Positions 36,167 to 45,458 of a stretch of 64,000 nt of DNA are shown here, in pieces (the stretch's first letter is position 1; every line of letters begins with the position of its first letter). The notes below the pieces were generated by a model. It searched no databases. It had not been told where the DNA came from and worked only from the letters and a program-made list of their open reading frames with translations. The stretch comes from Caballeronia sp. SEWSISQ10-4 2. GTDB taxonomy: Bacteria; Pseudomonadota; Gammaproteobacteria; Burkholderiales; Burkholderiaceae. The translations under genes and the position numbers were made by a program. The DNA lies in contig NZ_JALPRJ010000004.1 of assembly GCF_030464885.1 (NCBI RefSeq), positions 1 through 64,000 on the forward strand, read 5' to 3'.

Positions 36167-36281
36167 GTGTTTTCTCCGTGAGTTCGGCTAGACGGGCCGG
36201 AAGATGCCGCGCGGCCATGAGAAGGCCGGACGTGTCTACGTCAAGGATCGCCGGGCGGCGCAAACCCGGTGTTCGCGTGCG

Positions 36282-36305
36282 CGAAACCGCTATGCCAAAT
36301 ACGAA
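36282..36305 (-). promoter_or_regulatory. hrpII box for harpin-lysozyme gene
   Basis: CGAA at 36282 and 36302 on the plus strand give TTCG-N16-TTCG on the minus strand, upstream of the gene starting at 36166. No good -10 hexamer was seen at the usual spacing. Confidence 0.72.
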
Positions 36306-36401
36306 AAAGGCGGCGCGCTCGCGTTGCTCGCGCCGTTTGCGTCCTTTGCACCGCTTGCACCGTTTGCGAAACGTTGTTCGCGAGCGCTCATGCGCCGCCT
36401 C

Positions 36402-37145
36402 TTAAAGGCCGTCCCGTTTCCGCCGGAATGCATCGACGAAACCCGTGAAATTCAGATTCGCGATCGCGTCCAGATCCGCCGCTCTTTCATAGGCCGAATC
36501 CAGCGCAAAGGCAGGGACATCCTTCCACAGAACGATCACGCCCTGTTCCGCGGACACGACGTGAAATTGCCAATAGGCGAAGATGCCGGACAACGTCGCG
36601 ACGAAGTCGCCGACCCAGTCGGTACGTGGACGCAGGATGTTGACGGTCATCACGCCGCCCGCGCGCAATTTACGGCGGCAGGCCTGATAGAAGCTCGCCG
36701 TGTGCAGCGCATCGACCATCAGGTTGCCGTCGCCGTAGGCGTCGGACACGATCAGATCGTAGTGCTTGTTGTCATCGTGCACGTAATCGACCGCGTCGCG
36801 CACGACCACCTGCATTCGCTCGTCGTCCTCGGGCAGGCGGAAGTGCGTTCGCGCGAGTTCGACGACGGTCGGATCGATTTCCACCGCGGTGAGGTTCAGC
36901 GCCGGAAAGTATCGGTGCAGAAACTTTGCCTGCTGGCCTCCGCCGAGCCCGATCAGCAACAGGTCTTTCGGCGTCGGCAGGAAGACGAGCGGGTGCAGCA
37001 TCACGCGGGTGTAGTCATCGTCGAGCGCAGCGGGATTGGTGGGATCCATGGTGCTCAGATCGCAGACTTCGTCGTCCGTATAACGCAGGACGGTGCGACC
37101 GTCTATGTCCGCAATCCTGTATTTGCCGATCTCTGTAGCGCTCAT
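36402..37145 (-). CDS. Spermidine-synthase-like (SpeE-fold) methyltransferase-type protein
   Basis: 247 residues with the Rossmann fold of spermidine synthases: glycine loop LLLIGLGGGQQAKFLHRYFP, acidic Asp/Glu in LTAVEIDPTVVELAR, then VVVRDAVDYV and DLIVSDAYGDGN with the catalytic-type Asp. It is shorter than SpeE, and the N-terminal beta domain is small. A true aminopropyltransferase or a relative that acts on another amine is possible. It sits between two effector candidates, but no hrpII box was found upstream (only single CGAA at 37180 and 37211). Confidence 0.75.
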   Translation of the reverse strand: MSATEIGKYRIADIDGRTVLRYTDDEVCDLSTMDPTNPAALDDDYTRVMLHPLVFLPTPKDLLLIGLGGGQQAKFLHRYFPALNLTAVEIDPTVVELARTHFRLPEDDERMQVVVRDAVDYVHDDNKHYDLIVSDAYGDGNLMVDALHTASFYQACRRKLRAGGVMTVNILRPRTDWVGDFVATLSGIFAYWQFHVVSAEQGVIVLWKDVPAFALDSAYERAADLDAIANLNFTGFVDAFRRKRDGL

Positions 37146-37286
37146 TGTGGTGCCCCTGAATGTGTCGATAAGCCGATAGCGAAAGAATTCGCGGCCGCTG
37201 CCTGGAAAGGCGAAGCGGCCGCGCTTGGGTCACTCAGTGTCCGGCACGTCGAGCCATTCGCACGACGCTCAGGACCCCGATGAAGG

Positions 37287-38969
37287 TCAGACGCCGGACG
37301 GCAACTTGCTGCCGTTCAGATCGACGCCCGCCGCTGCGAAGGCGGCGTCGCGATGCGCCCGCAACGCGTTCGGATCGATATGGGGCCCGTCGTTCACGCG
37401 GCCTTCGCTGGCACGCAGTCGTTCCTGCATGAACGTGTCGGTGAGCGCGTGGGTCTCGAATGCCCGAACCTTGGGGCGCGCGCCGGCGATCAGGCGGTCG
37501 TAGTTGCCGGTGAACAACGCATCTTTGGTTTCCGGCTTCAATTTATCCAGGAGCGGCTTGTAAAGCTCGGCAGTCTGCGTCCACGTCTCCGTCGCCTGCG
37601 GATTCAATGCATCCGATCCAAACAGAAAGCGGGTCGGGTGTTCGTTGATCAGATCGGCAAAGGCCTGGATCGATTTTTCGTCAGGGATCTGCTTGCCATG
37701 GTCATCAAGCTTGAAATTGCCCTTCTCGTCCTGCTTATAGACGATCTGTTCGGCCACGCGTGACCACGAGATGTCGAAAACAACATGCTTCATGTCCGGG
37801 TCTTTGACGATGCTGAGAAGGTTGTTGTGGTGCTCTTCCGGTTTGGCCACGAAACGGCCAATACCGCCGAAGTGTGCCCAGATCAGCGTCGTATCCTTTG
37901 CTTCCGGCGACTTGAAGAGACGCTTGAGACCTTCCAGGTGTTCTGGCGCATTGAGCGGGCGGCCTTGTTGGGCGAGCGTCCTCTGGTTCTCCAGCGAGTC
38001 GATGTCGCAATGGAGAACGACCGGCAAACCGGCCACGCCCGCCGTGGCAAGAATGTTCTTGAACGACTGGACGTTGTCGGTCAGGTTCGCCTGACGGGCG
38101 CCCTCGTACTGCTTTTCCACCAGTTCCTTGTGGATGGTGACCTCGCCCACGCCGGTAAACATGCCTTTGTGGGTGGTCAGCTTGTACAGCAAGGCCTGCG
38201 CGCTCAGCGGCGAGCCGAGATGCAGCCCGGTGATCATCGGATCCAGACGATCTCGCTGGGCATCATTCAGTTTCGCCATGTTCATGAACATGGCGGTATC
38301 CGCATCGACCTGCTGGTTCAGGATCAGGTGCCCCTTCTTCGCAAGCCGTTCGAGTCCGCCGCCGTCCAGCATCTGTTCGCGCGTGATGTCCTTGTCGCTC
38401 GTCGGCACGTAATACGATTCTTGCGGGATGTGGTTGTGATCGGGGTTGCCACACGGCGCCGCGTCGGTGGGAATCGGCATCAGAACGCTGCGATTCACGC
38501 CAGCCTCGTCCATCATCTTCAACATCTGGTCCGGGGTCATGCCTTGCTGGACGTAGTTGGTCGGATGGAAATGGGAATCCGACCAGCTCGGATTACCGTT
38601 CTTGCCGATCAGCTCCGGCAACGTGAAGTTGTTTGTTACAGCGCCGGCAGGACTGAGCAGCGCGGACGGTGCCGGTGTCGTGCGGAACTGTTGCGTTCGC
38701 GCGCTGCCGTCGGGGAAAACCTGGGTTTTTTGCATAACCAGTTCGCCGAGCTGATTTCGCTGCGGAACTCTCAGACCTTCGCTTTGCGGCTTCTTCGACT
38801 CGCGCGAGAACGTGCTTTTAACGCTGCTGAGCGCACTCATCACAGCATTTCCCTTGGGACGCTTCGGGATATTCTCGACAGGCGTTTTGTCCTGTTGATG
38901 AGGCTGGGCTTCCGGCGCGGTCAGGTGCGCCTGGGACGATGAAGTGCTTCTGATACTCGGAGTGGGCAT
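37287..38969 (-). CDS. Candidate T3SS effector with amidohydrolase-2 fold (560 aa)
   Basis: The first 120 residues are Ser/Thr/Pro/Gln-rich and disordered (MPTPSIRSTSSSQAHLTAPE), fitting a type III secretion region. Residues about 128-545 read as a metal-dependent TIM-barrel hydrolase: WSDSHFHPTNYV (HxH at 133/135), VVLHCD, TTLIWAHFGG and RFLFGSDALNP with the closing Asp. This is the amidohydrolase-2 motif series. The substrate is unknown. The start at 38969 is chosen because the longer frame to 39074 adds no secretion-like sequence. No perfect hrpII box lies upstream. The name as an effector rests on the N-terminus and the location. Confidence 0.72.
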   Translation of the reverse strand: MPTPSIRSTSSSQAHLTAPEAQPHQQDKTPVENIPKRPKGNAVMSALSSVKSTFSRESKKPQSEGLRVPQRNQLGELVMQKTQVFPDGSARTQQFRTTPAPSALLSPAGAVTNNFTLPELIGKNGNPSWSDSHFHPTNYVQQGMTPDQMLKMMDEAGVNRSVLMPIPTDAAPCGNPDHNHIPQESYYVPTSDKDITREQMLDGGGLERLAKKGHLILNQQVDADTAMFMNMAKLNDAQRDRLDPMITGLHLGSPLSAQALLYKLTTHKGMFTGVGEVTIHKELVEKQYEGARQANLTDNVQSFKNILATAGVAGLPVVLHCDIDSLENQRTLAQQGRPLNAPEHLEGLKRLFKSPEAKDTTLIWAHFGGIGRFVAKPEEHHNNLLSIVKDPDMKHVVFDISWSRVAEQIVYKQDEKGNFKLDDHGKQIPDEKSIQAFADLINEHPTRFLFGSDALNPQATETWTQTAELYKPLLDKLKPETKDALFTGNYDRLIAGARPKVRAFETHALTDTFMQERLRASEGRVNDGPHIDPNALRAHRDAAFAAAGVDLNGSKLPSGV

Positions 38970-39388
38970 GATGTTTCTCAGTCTGGTGTGTTCATTGGAA
39001 ATGCGAGGAACAGCAGCGCCTCGCCGCGTGGAAGTCGATTCCGCCGCATCATTCTGGCAGTCATACTGCTGCAATAATCGTCAATGCCGAATTCATCGAC
39101 CAAAACAAGAAGACAGCACCGATCTGGCAATCAGGCCGGCGTTCGCGGCAAGCAATGACGCCGTCGCCATGCAACGGCTCGCGACAGAAGGTATCTATCC
39201 GCGCGATAACTTCGTATAGGCATGCAGAATTTCGCCTCCGGTTATCGACCGGCGCGCCGCCTTGCTACGCTGGGCAGGCGAAAGATAAGAACTATCACTT
39301 TAAGTCAATTTATTGGCACGGCACTGACCAACGACAGGCCCGGGCTTAGCCGGCCCTGTCGCCATCGGTGACGGCCCGGAAGATCACC
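38970..39388. other. Intergenic region between divergent effector genes
   Basis: About 420 bases between the amidohydrolase-like gene (minus) and large effector B (plus). It holds the plus-strand hrpII box at 39211-39234. For the minus gene only a lone CGAA at 39088 was seen. Confidence 0.6.
39211..39234 (+). promoter_or_regulatory. hrpII box for large effector B
   Basis: Perfect TTCG-N16-TTCG. TACGCT at 39266-39271 lies 31 bases downstream. The gene starts at 39389 after GGAAG. Confidence 0.82.
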
Positions 39389-42300
39389 ATGCCTATTTCG
39401 TTACCCACTTTGTTCCGCTCGAGAGCGACGACGTCGACCGAGCAGCAGGAAACGCCTTCGACCAACCGCTTAGGCAAGCGGCGAGCTAGTGGCACGACTC
39501 TCGCAGCGGACTCGGTGCCTACGGAACTCAGGGGCTTGAAGCCCGCGCGCCCCCGCACGCCCGACACCACCGGACAAGCGCCGGGCGACGCGGACATGAC
39601 GCGCACGGTAGAAGCCGGACCCGGAACCGATGCGGCGTTCGAAGCGGCGCCCCGCGCTGCACCGAACAGCGCGGGCACGCAGCGGCGGGGATCCGACACG
39701 TCCGGCAAAAAGCCTCCGACGCTGCCGGAGAAAACCACGTTGTCCGAGCGCAATTTCATGCGCGGCTTCGGCATGACGTCGAAAACCGTGGCGCTTACGC
39801 CGTTTCACAGCGTGACGACGTCGGCGGAACCCAATCTGAAAAGCTCGGTCAGGAAGGACGGCGACGAGCCGCTACGCGCTTCGCCGCTGTTGAAAAATGG
39901 CGGACGACCGAAGACCGCGGTCGGCGCGAAACCGGGCAAGACCCTGACGAGGCTCGAAAACGAGCGAGCGCGCACCGCAACGGATACCGCAGTCGACGAC
40001 CTTTTCGCTGAACACTCGCGACTGTTTGCATCGGCTGCGACGCATACCACAACGGGCGCTGCAACCGCCGATAGACCGCGCGCCGATATGCTGGCCGAAC
40101 TCAAAAGCACCATGGCAGCAAACGCACTGAGCACGGCCCAGGTGGACAAACTGGCTAAAACGCTAAACCTGGCGTTCAAGGATTCAGCCACGCCGGTCAG
40201 GGACGGCATCGAGGCATTGCAGGCACTGAAGAACACCAATCTGCTGCAAACACTCCGAAGCGATCCGCACCTGGCGGGTCCCGCCCCGGCGGCGCAGAGC
40301 AATGCATGGATGCTGGCGCAGCGGCTCGAAGCCGTGCCCGGCGGCATGGGCATGGCGCTGCTCAACAAGTTGACGCCGTCCACGCCGCGACCGGCCGGCG
40401 TCGACGCGACGGTGACGGCGGGCGACCGGGTGATGCTGCGCACGTTTCTCGCCGCGTCGGCCGCGGTGGCGCGCGACGCGAAGGCCAATGGCCGCACGGT
40501 CGGCCACGATCCGCAGTCGCTGTTCACCCAGCCGGACTCGACTCTGAGCGCGGCGATCGCTGCGGTGGGCACCGATAACTGGCCAGGCAGGAACGGCGCG
40601 GCCACGCCGCCAGGCATCCCGCTCACCGATAACGAAAAAGCGCTGCTTGCGGCGACGGACGAACTGAAGGCACTCGATCGGCACGTCGCGGCGACGCCGG
40701 GCCAGCCGTTCGTTAAAGGCACGCACGGCTGCGCGTATGCGATCGGCGTGGTGCACAACGGCCTGACGGAGAACATCGGGGGCAGCAAAGGCGAGACGGC
40801 CGCGAAGAAGGCGAAGGGCGGTGCGGTCAAGAGCGAGTTCGAGTGGATCGACGCGTTCGCTGAAAAGTCCTTCGGCAAGCACCTGGGTCGAACGCTGAAA
40901 ACCACGCAGCCCGAAAAGCTCAAGGGCATCGCGCGCATGAAGCGCGCGCTGAACAATCACCTCAACGTCAATAGCAACAAGAGTGCTTTCCACGCCTACG
41001 ACTCGGTGGTGTCGAGCAAAGGCCTCAACCGTGGGCTGGTGCTGCCGCATCGTTCGCCGATCGCGGACGGCCGCGCGTTCGGCAAGATGCTCACCACGTT
41101 CAGCAACGAAGCGGAACGCGGGCTGCGGGAAGACTTCGCGGAAGAGCCGCTGATGGACGCCAGCGGCAAGTTTTCTGCCGAACGGCTGATGTCGAACGAA
41201 CCGGCATTGCGTTCCCTCGTGCGCGCCACCATCGTGGCGACCACGCGCGATCAGGAAAAGATGTTGCCGGACCTCAGGCATCTCGACGCGCGCTCGGATT
41301 TTACGAAAGAGACCATTTTCAAGGCGGTGCGCACGCGCATTAGCGATCCAGCCGAGGGCACGACAATAGGCACACTGGAAGACCGGATCAAGGATTTCAT
41401 CGGGCAGGACAACCAGCCGCTCACCGCCCAACGCATCCTGCAGTGGGCCGGCGAGATCGGCGGCCCGGCAGACGATGCCGCCGCGACGCGCATGGCCCGA
41501 GCGCCGTCGGCGAACGGACCGACCGTGTGGCATGAGTTCGCGAAGAGCTTCGACCGGGTCGAAAACGGCGCGATTGCACCGCTCGATACACCGCCGCTCA
41601 AGGGCATGACGCGCCACGAAGCAGCCAATCTGATTCGCAGGCTGGTCGAGCGCGATGAACTGGGATCGGGCTTCACGCTCAGCAATGGCGGCAACGTCCA
41701 GATCAGCACCAAAGGGGTCTCCGGTGCGGTGTCGAATGCATTGCTCGGTATCTCCGCGAACGTTCGGATCAACCTGACCGGTGGCGCGCTTCGCGTGGTG
41801 TCATTCGAAGACTTCGTGTCGGCCGACCGCAGCGGAATAAGGATCGCGGTGTCCACGTTGAAGAAGGTCGAGGTCGGGGCAGGCGGTTCGGTCGGGCATT
41901 CGTTCGACGAACATACGCCGGTGACGCTGAGCGCCGGCGGCGATGTCAGCTATAAATACCAGGTGACGAACCAGGAAGGGGTCGTCTACGGTTTTGCGCG
42001 GCACGCGACCGGCGGCGTTGGCGGGGACGAGGCGCTCAGTTTGAAGAAAGGAGAACTGATCCAGATCCTGCTGGACGATCTGCCGGCGCGCGACCCGGCC
42101 ATTCCCAATCCAGACTTGCCGGGCAACGACGAAGATTTCTCTTCGCGCACGAAACGCGCGTTGCAAGCGTTTCCGTATGAACTCTCGGTGGGCAGCTTCG
42201 AGTTCTCGCAATCCGACCATGCGCTGAGCGCGGCGCTGACCGGCGGCGCCGGTATCCGTTTCGGCGATTTCCGTCTCGGTTTGCCAGCCGGCCATGTGGG

Positions 42301-43087
42301 CGGGGAAGGGCATCGCACCACTAGCAGCTATCGCGACAACTCAGGGTGGCTGCGCACGGAGAGAGAGACCGAATCGTTGAGCTGCAAGGCGACCGCCGAC
42401 CTCACGCTCGCCACGCTGGGCGGTCTCGAACCGATTCAGGGCGGCAATGTCAGCAGCAAGGCGCAACTAGTGGCCGGCAGCTTTGCGACGGGCAGTGTTG
42501 ACTTTTATCATCACTCGATCAAGGACTCGACCACGCTAATCGTGGCGGAAGGGGAAGAGCTTTCCACGAGCTTCCAGCAGCGCTTCTACGGAAATGGGCA
42601 ATCTTACCTGAAGGGCATTTCGCAGAACATTCAGAAGGCTTCCCATGACAAAGCCGCCAAGTTCCACGGTCCGAATGAATATCAGAAAAATGGCGAAGCG
42701 GATACGGATCATCCGGCGCGCGAGGCCGATGTCGTTGCACGTGTGTCGACCCGTCTCGAACACATCAGCAATCGTTTCCTGGAAGAGAAGGACTTGACCG
42801 CAACCCCTAATTATTACTCGGAGTACGATCAGTCGGAGGTCATTGAAAAGGCCAACGACTGGAGAGCCGACCGATATATCGCCGAGCAGAACAAGGACAA
42901 AGCCAGGGGCAAAGATATCACTCGTGCGATCTGGGACATTCACGCCGATCCCGTCAACCATCAAGCTCGCTTCGTGATCGCGACAAAAGAGCGTTCGACC
43001 ATTGAGAACAAAGGGCCCAATAATATTCTCGGCGTGACGGCTGGAATCCAGAACCAGGTCGTCGAACACAACATCACGTTTAGTTGA
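39389..43087 (+). CDS. Large candidate T3SS effector B (1,232 aa)
   Basis: Not firmly identified. A Ser/Thr/Arg/Pro-rich N-terminus of about 150 residues, a helical middle, and a beta-rich C-terminal half. The segment FTLSNGGNVQISTKGVSGAV followed by VVYGFARHATGG aligns with TDGGRVGVSTRGLSANLG and VSLRFARRVNERA of large effector A, in the same order and spacing, so both share one C-terminal module. Start ATG 39389 with GGAAG nine bases upstream; GTG 39368 is in frame. Related known families could be AWR/RipA or AvrE/HopR by size and region types; not settled. No catalytic motif was recognised. Confidence 0.72.
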   Translation: MPISLPTLFRSRATTSTEQQETPSTNRLGKRRASGTTLAADSVPTELRGLKPARPRTPDTTGQAPGDADMTRTVEAGPGTDAAFEAAPRAAPNSAGTQRRGSDTSGKKPPTLPEKTTLSERNFMRGFGMTSKTVALTPFHSVTTSAEPNLKSSVRKDGDEPLRASPLLKNGGRPKTAVGAKPGKTLTRLENERARTATDTAVDDLFAEHSRLFASAATHTTTGAATADRPRADMLAELKSTMAANALSTAQVDKLAKTLNLAFKDSATPVRDGIEALQALKNTNLLQTLRSDPHLAGPAPAAQSNAWMLAQRLEAVPGGMGMALLNKLTPSTPRPAGVDATVTAGDRVMLRTFLAASAAVARDAKANGRTVGHDPQSLFTQPDSTLSAAIAAVGTDNWPGRNGAATPPGIPLTDNEKALLAATDELKALDRHVAATPGQPFVKGTHGCAYAIGVVHNGLTENIGGSKGETAAKKAKGGAVKSEFEWIDAFAEKSFGKHLGRTLKTTQPEKLKGIARMKRALNNHLNVNSNKSAFHAYDSVVSSKGLNRGLVLPHRSPIADGRAFGKMLTTFSNEAERGLREDFAEEPLMDASGKFSAERLMSNEPALRSLVRATIVATTRDQEKMLPDLRHLDARSDFTKETIFKAVRTRISDPAEGTTIGTLEDRIKDFIGQDNQPLTAQRILQWAGEIGGPADDAAATRMARAPSANGPTVWHEFAKSFDRVENGAIAPLDTPPLKGMTRHEAANLIRRLVERDELGSGFTLSNGGNVQISTKGVSGAVSNALLGISANVRINLTGGALRVVSFEDFVSADRSGIRIAVSTLKKVEVGAGGSVGHSFDEHTPVTLSAGGDVSYKYQVTNQEGVVYGFARHATGGVGGDEALSLKKGELIQILLDDLPARDPAIPNPDLPGNDEDFSSRTKRALQAFPYELSVGSFEFSQSDHALSAALTGGAGIRFGDFRLGLPAGHVGGEGHRTTSSYRDNSGWLRTERETESLSCKATADLTLATLGGLEPIQGGNVSSKAQLVAGSFATGSVDFYHHSIKDSTTLIVAEGEELSTSFQQRFYGNGQSYLKGISQNIQKASHDKAAKFHGPNEYQKNGEADTDHPAREADVVARVSTRLEHISNRFLEEKDLTATPNYYSEYDQSEVIEKANDWRADRYIAEQNKDKARGKDITRAIWDIHADPVNHQARFVIATKERSTIENKGPNNILGVTAGIQNQVVEHNITFS

Positions 43088-44263
43088 GCGACGGCTCACG
43101 TTCGACGTTGATTCATTTCTTGGGTTGGAGCCGGACGTTTCCTGATGATGGCTAAGGTACCGCGTTCGCAGCCGAAGACCTATCTGCCTAGCTGAATTAT
43201 GCGGGCCCCAACTGCTCGGGCTCGCGAGTTTCATCACAACGGAAAGCCGGAGCCGAGGCGAAGCCCGCGCGGCACGGCGAAATTGCGCATGTAGACATTA
43301 CTGGTACGTATTTGACATAAATAGAATCAATTTTTCGACATCGACACGTCTGTTTGATCTTGTGCGAATCGTAGTCTCGCACGACCTCTCATAGGTCACG
43401 ATTCGGTGGGTGTTCATCAAGGAGGGAGAAGACCCACTTCGAGCAATCGCGACATCCGGCCGACAACTCGCTCGCGCCGATCTAGTTTTCCCCCTTGATC
43501 CGGCAGTGTTAACACTGTGTCTTCACGGTAAGCCAACACCGTATGCGAGGCGCTCACCGCGGCATGGTGCCCAAAACCGGCGGTAGCCTGTCCCGCCATC
43601 ACTTTTTCAATGTCGTATTTCGGCTTCGAAGTTCGACATTTTCTGCGAGGTTGATCCGCTGAGTTCGTGACGTTGACTGTCCGATTCCGTTAGTTATGTG
43701 CCAAGAGTCTGTCGGTGCGCCGGGGTGATTGGGACTATTACGTCTACCGGGTCGGCGGAATCGACAATGTCAGTATGTCGGCTTCTATCCCGAAGTTCCT
43801 GAGGTCATCCGGGCGAATTTGAGCCGGACTACTCTGCTGGTCGCACCGGTGTATAGCCTCAGTCTGACGGGTTCGCGCCCTGTGTCGGCCAGCTCACATT
43901 CGCCGGTTTGCGAGGTGCGCGCAGGAAGTCTGCGGAGCTATCCGATCAAATTTGCCGGTATGGTCGATTAAGCTTTGCAGGTGCTCCGTTGGGGACTGCT
44001 CACTACGGTATGCAGGTTGGTGGGTGTAGCGCTATGGCCGCACGTCGCTGCGCACCAGTTCGCTAGCTCATTAGCTCTGGCCTGCGATATGCCCTCCCGA
44101 AAGCTGATGGCTCGGGCAGGGTGCCAAAAATATTTCTCTGTTCCATCGTTTTCCTGAGTATTCCGACCGATTCCGATCATGCAGTTCTACCGTCAGAAGG
44201 GGTATTGACGAGCCGTTTCGCGATTCGCATGATGGTCCCGAAGGCGATGCATGGGAGCGAATC
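43088..44263. other. 1.2-kb region without supported gene
   Basis: Short open frames (43417-43602 minus, 43729-43971 plus) have no recognisable domain or ribosome binding site. GC content falls and composition is patchy, as in mobile-DNA junctions. It lies directly upstream of the traK-like gene, where an oriT would be expected, but I could not identify a nick site or a convincing inverted repeat. Confidence 0.45.
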
Positions 44264-44728
44264 GTGCCGGTTGCAAAGAGCTACACACGGGCGCAGTGGG
44301 ATGAGTTTGTCCATGCCCTTGGGGCATTACCGGAGAAACCCCGGAACGAACAACGCATCACCGTCAGCGATGCGATGAAAGAGATTCGGGCGCATATCAC
44401 TGCCACCCAGGCAAAGGGCTATACGCTCGAGGAAATTGTCCAGGAGGCCGGGCGTAAGGGGCTCGATGTGACCATTGGCGCATTCAAGTACGCGCTGTAC
44501 CGCCCAGAACCTTCTGACGCAGCATCCAGAACGGCCAATCCGCAGGCAACGCGTGAGGCCGACCAGTCGCCCCGTCCGAAGCAGGCTGTAAAGCAGAAGG
44601 GCAAACGCGTGGACAACGCACATGACGTCGCGCGACAACAAAGGGGAAGGGGTGTCAACCAGCCGGGATCGATGGAGATTCAGGACACGTTCTCGTTTGA
44701 GATCAGGCCTGATATTGAAAACCTGTAG
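44264..44728 (+). CDS. TraK-like oriT-binding protein
   Basis: 154-residue basic protein. The layout is like IncP TraK: a helical N-terminus, the helix-turn-helix-like block TQAKGYTLEEIVQEAGRKGL followed by FKYALYR, a Lys/Arg/Pro/Ala linker, and the short C-terminal FSFEIRPDIENL comparable to the TraK tail. TraK wraps DNA at the transfer origin. Start GTG 44264 with GGGAG upstream. First of a three-gene operon with ParA-like and membrane proteins, which is the IncP traK-traL-traM order. Confidence 0.68.
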   Translation: MPVAKSYTRAQWDEFVHALGALPEKPRNEQRITVSDAMKEIRAHITATQAKGYTLEEIVQEAGRKGLDVTIGAFKYALYRPEPSDAASRTANPQATREADQSPRPKQAVKQKGKRVDNAHDVARQQRGRGVNQPGSMEIQDTFSFEIRPDIENL

Positions 44729-44738
44729 GAGGTCGGTG

Positions 44739-45458
44739 ATGGATACGGTGCATCCCATTTATCTGGTCGGTGGCAGCAAGGGCGGTGTTGGAAAAAGCAT
44801 GGTGACGCTTGCCATGGCGGATTATCTGCAGCGAAAGGGTACCCACGCGGTACTGCTGGAAACCGATACGTCGAATCCCGATGTCGTGAAAGCACTCAGG
44901 GACGAAATCAAATGCGCGGCCTATAACCTCGATGATGCAGACGGCTGGATCGGATTCGTCAACTTCTGCGATACGCACCGGGGTGCGGCAGTGATCGTCA
45001 ATACTGCCGCACGCAATCAGGCCGGGGTTACACGGTACGGCGGGACGCTGGCCCGGACGCTGGCCCGGACGCTGGCCGAACTGGAGCGGCAACTCGTCGT
45101 GCTATGGGTGATCAACCGCCAGCGCGACAGCCTTGAGTTACTGCATATTTTCGGGCAGACGTTTCCGGATACCTTGACGCATGTCGTTCGCAATGGCTAC
45201 TTCGGTGAGCCGGACAAGTTCACGCTGTATCAGGAATCGCAGCTTCGCAAAACTATCGAGACGAAAGGGCGGTCGCTCGACTTCCCCGATCTGGCGGATC
45301 GGGTCGCGGACGAAGTGCGCAGTCAACGCATCTCGATCCGCAAGGCGGCTGAAGTCATGCAGATTGGACAGCGTGCGGAGTTGTTTCGCTGGCGGGAACT
45401 GTGCGATGACATGTTCTCGAAAGTGATCAGCATCGAGGGGATCGGCCATGAGCAATAG
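44739..45458 (+). CDS. TraL-like ParA-family ATPase
   Basis: 239-residue nucleotide-binding protein. The deviant Walker A GGSKGGVGKSMVT is at the N-terminus, with LLETDTSNPDV after it. AGGAGG precedes ATG 44739. It is the middle gene of the traK-L-M-like operon; IncP TraL has the same size and motif. The stop overlaps the next start by 11 bases. A chromosome- or plasmid-partition role is less likely because no ParB gene is adjacent. A short repeat encoding ARTLARTLA (45051-45076) is a tandem 12-base duplication. Confidence 0.75.
   Translation: MDTVHPIYLVGGSKGGVGKSMVTLAMADYLQRKGTHAVLLETDTSNPDVVKALRDEIKCAAYNLDDADGWIGFVNFCDTHRGAAVIVNTAARNQAGVTRYGGTLARTLARTLAELERQLVVLWVINRQRDSLELLHIFGQTFPDTLTHVVRNGYFGEPDKFTLYQESQLRKTIETKGRSLDFPDLADRVADEVRSQRISIRKAAEVMQIGQRAELFRWRELCDDMFSKVISIEGIGHEQ

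Noticed and set aside
37180..37214. Pair of CGAA upstream of the spermidine-synthase-like gene as a hrpII box
   Set aside because: Start-to-start distance is 31 bases instead of 20.
43417..43971. Two short frames in the gap before traK
   Set aside because: Neither has a recognisable domain, start signal or conserved composition.
43088..44263. oriT upstream of the traK-like gene
   Set aside because: No convincing nick-site sequence or inverted repeat was found by reading; left open.
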